DNA of 6,441 nt from NCBI GenBank assembly GCA_937901455.1, contig CALDIA010000039.1, forward strand, positions 1 to 6,441, read 5' to 3'. Positions 5,556 to 6,441 of the stretch are shown piece after piece; position 1 is the stretch's first letter, and every line of letters starts with the position of its first letter. The notes under the pieces were generated by a model. That model ran no database searches, was not told the DNA's origin, and saw only the letters and a program-made list of their open reading frames with translations. The position numbers and the translations under genes are program-made. The stretch is from an uncultured Bacteroidales bacterium. Its GTDB lineage: Bacteria; Bacteroidota; Bacteroidia; Bacteroidales; WCHB1-69.

Positions 5556-6441
5556 TTCCTTATCGAATTTCGTATTTTCTTTTGGATGAAAAATGGCAGT
5601 CCCAACTCTGCTTTCATATCCGAATGCAATTGCTTCGACAAAACATCGTCTTTAAAAGCACACTCTTTCATTTTATCAACAATCTTGTTGTATCTGATCC
5701 ATATCCCTTCATTTGCTATATACATCGTATTGGTATAACAAGCATAGTGATTGGCTATTTCATGCTTCATCTTTATCATTGCATAAAAACTATCCACATA
5801 CGAGCAATCGAAGCCGTGTCTCCAACCACCCATCGCACTGTCTTTACGCATGAAATACCGATATACAGGCCTTTTCACGAACTTAGTCATCCCACCCGAC
5901 CGACACAGATACTGTGTTTCAAACAATGTGTCTTCCTTGATTCTAAGACTTGTGTCGAACCGAATCGTTTTATTATTTATGATTTCTCTTCTGAACATCC
6001 GCAACCACATCCAACCTAAATATGAGTACCCTAATGCGTGGCCATGATACAAAGAAGAAAGAGACTCTTTTTGAGACAACAATTCATCTTGCCCCTCTTT
6101 ACCAACAGCTTCAATCAAACGTCCATTTTCGTCTATTTTCTCATATCCAATCATAACGACATCCACTTTCTCACAAATTGCATCTGAAAGTGTCAGCAAT
6201 CCATCCGGCAGCACCTCGTCATCCGAGTCCACAAAATAAACCCATTCGCCTTGTGCATTGTCCAATCCCAAATTCCTCGCCGAACTCACGCCGCCGTTCT
6301 CCTTGTGGAACACACGCACACGGCTGTCCTTTGCGGCGTAAGCGTCGCAAATCGCCCCACTTTCATCCGTGCTACCGTCGTCAATGAGCAGCAACTCAAA
6401 GTCGGCGAAACTTTGGCCGAGGATGCTGTCGATGCAACGAG
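5543..6441 (-). CDS. Family 2 glycosyltransferase, 5' end outside the window
   Basis: 298 codons are visible, read in the frame that opens RCIDSILGQSFADFELLLID. This is typical GT2 sequence beginning just after the usual first strand ('..VSVIIPVYN..'), so about 20 residues are missing beyond 6441. The TTG near 6394 should not be taken as the start, because the frame is open and clearly homologous upstream of it. Motifs: IDDGSTDESG (nucleotide binding) and VYFVDSDDEV (DxD-type metal site), followed by a variable C-terminal half with RIKEDTLFE and an aromatic, basic tail. It should transfer a sugar from a nucleotide-sugar to a lipid-linked glycan at the inner membrane; the sugar is unknown. Its TAA (5543-5545) lies inside the LicD gene. 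By hand count GC is about 55% across 6181-6441 but only 33-42% in the 60-base blocks from 5941 to 6180. Confidence 0.92.
   Translation of the reverse strand, partial: RCIDSILGQSFADFELLLIDDGSTDESGAICDAYAAKDSRVRVFHKENGGVSSARNLGLDNAQGEWVYFVDSDDEVLPDGLLTLSDAICEKVDVVMIGYEKIDENGRLIEAVGKEGQDELLSQKESLSSLYHGHALGYSYLGWMWLRMFRREIINNKTIRFDTSLRIKEDTLFETQYLCRSGGMTKFVKRPVYRYFMRKDSAMGGWRHGFDCSYVDSFYAMIKMKHEIANHYACYTNTMYIANEGIWIRYNKIVDKMKECAFKDDVLSKQLHSDMKAELGLPFFIQKKIRNSIRKWKH

Noticed and set aside
6391..6394. TTG near 6394 as the start of the first GT2 gene
   Set aside because: The frame stays open to the window edge and encodes RCIDSILGQSF, a conserved GT2 segment, so the real start lies outside the window.

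Overview
The window reads as part of a cell-surface polysaccharide (capsule or O-antigen type) biosynthesis cluster. All recognisable genes lie on the minus strand, so transcription runs from high to low coordinates. The likely host is a Bacteroidetes bacterium, probably Bacteroidales. This is an inference from the mix of GT2, GT32, LicD and TagF-like families, the near absence of Shine-Dalgarno sequences, the moderate and patchy GC content, and the 'FFNTAGP' ATPase start at the left edge. No rRNA, tRNA or other marker fixes the taxon.

Layout in transcription order. (1) 6441-5543: a family 2 glycosyltransferase whose start lies outside the window. (2) 5555-4623: a LicD-family phosphotransferase, overlapping gene 1 by 13 nt. 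(3) 4617-4162: a TagD-like cytidylyltransferase. (4) 4155-3454: a short-chain dehydrogenase/reductase (SDR). (5) 3437-2241: a TagF/TagB-like CDP-alditol phosphotransferase. Genes 2-5 are separated by only 5-16 nt. (6) 2240-1892: 349 nt with no intact gene, holding a frameshifted gene remnant, a hairpin with a T-rich tail and a short inverted repeat. (7) 1891-1115: a family 32 glycosyltransferase. (8) 1127-126: a second family 2 glycosyltransferase, overlapping gene 7 by 13 nt. (9) 62-1: the first 20 codons of a probable AAA-type ATP-binding protein, possibly the first gene past the cluster.

How the genes may work together (inference). The cytidylyltransferase and the SDR could make a CDP-activated alditol, with the SDR reducing a phosphoketose and the cytidylyltransferase activating the product. 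The TagF-like enzyme and the LicD protein would then transfer phospho-alditol, or another phospho-substituent, onto a glycan. The three glycosyltransferases would build that glycan. The expected product is a phosphate-decorated, possibly teichoic-acid-like, surface glycan in a Gram-negative host.

The most interesting items are the four-gene CDP-alditol module, the gene remnant around a seven-T run (1888-2198), the changed HxGH motif of the cytidylyltransferase, and the GC-rich N-terminal halves of both family 2 glycosyltransferases. I found no CRISPR array, insertion sequence, RNA gene or clearly new defence system.
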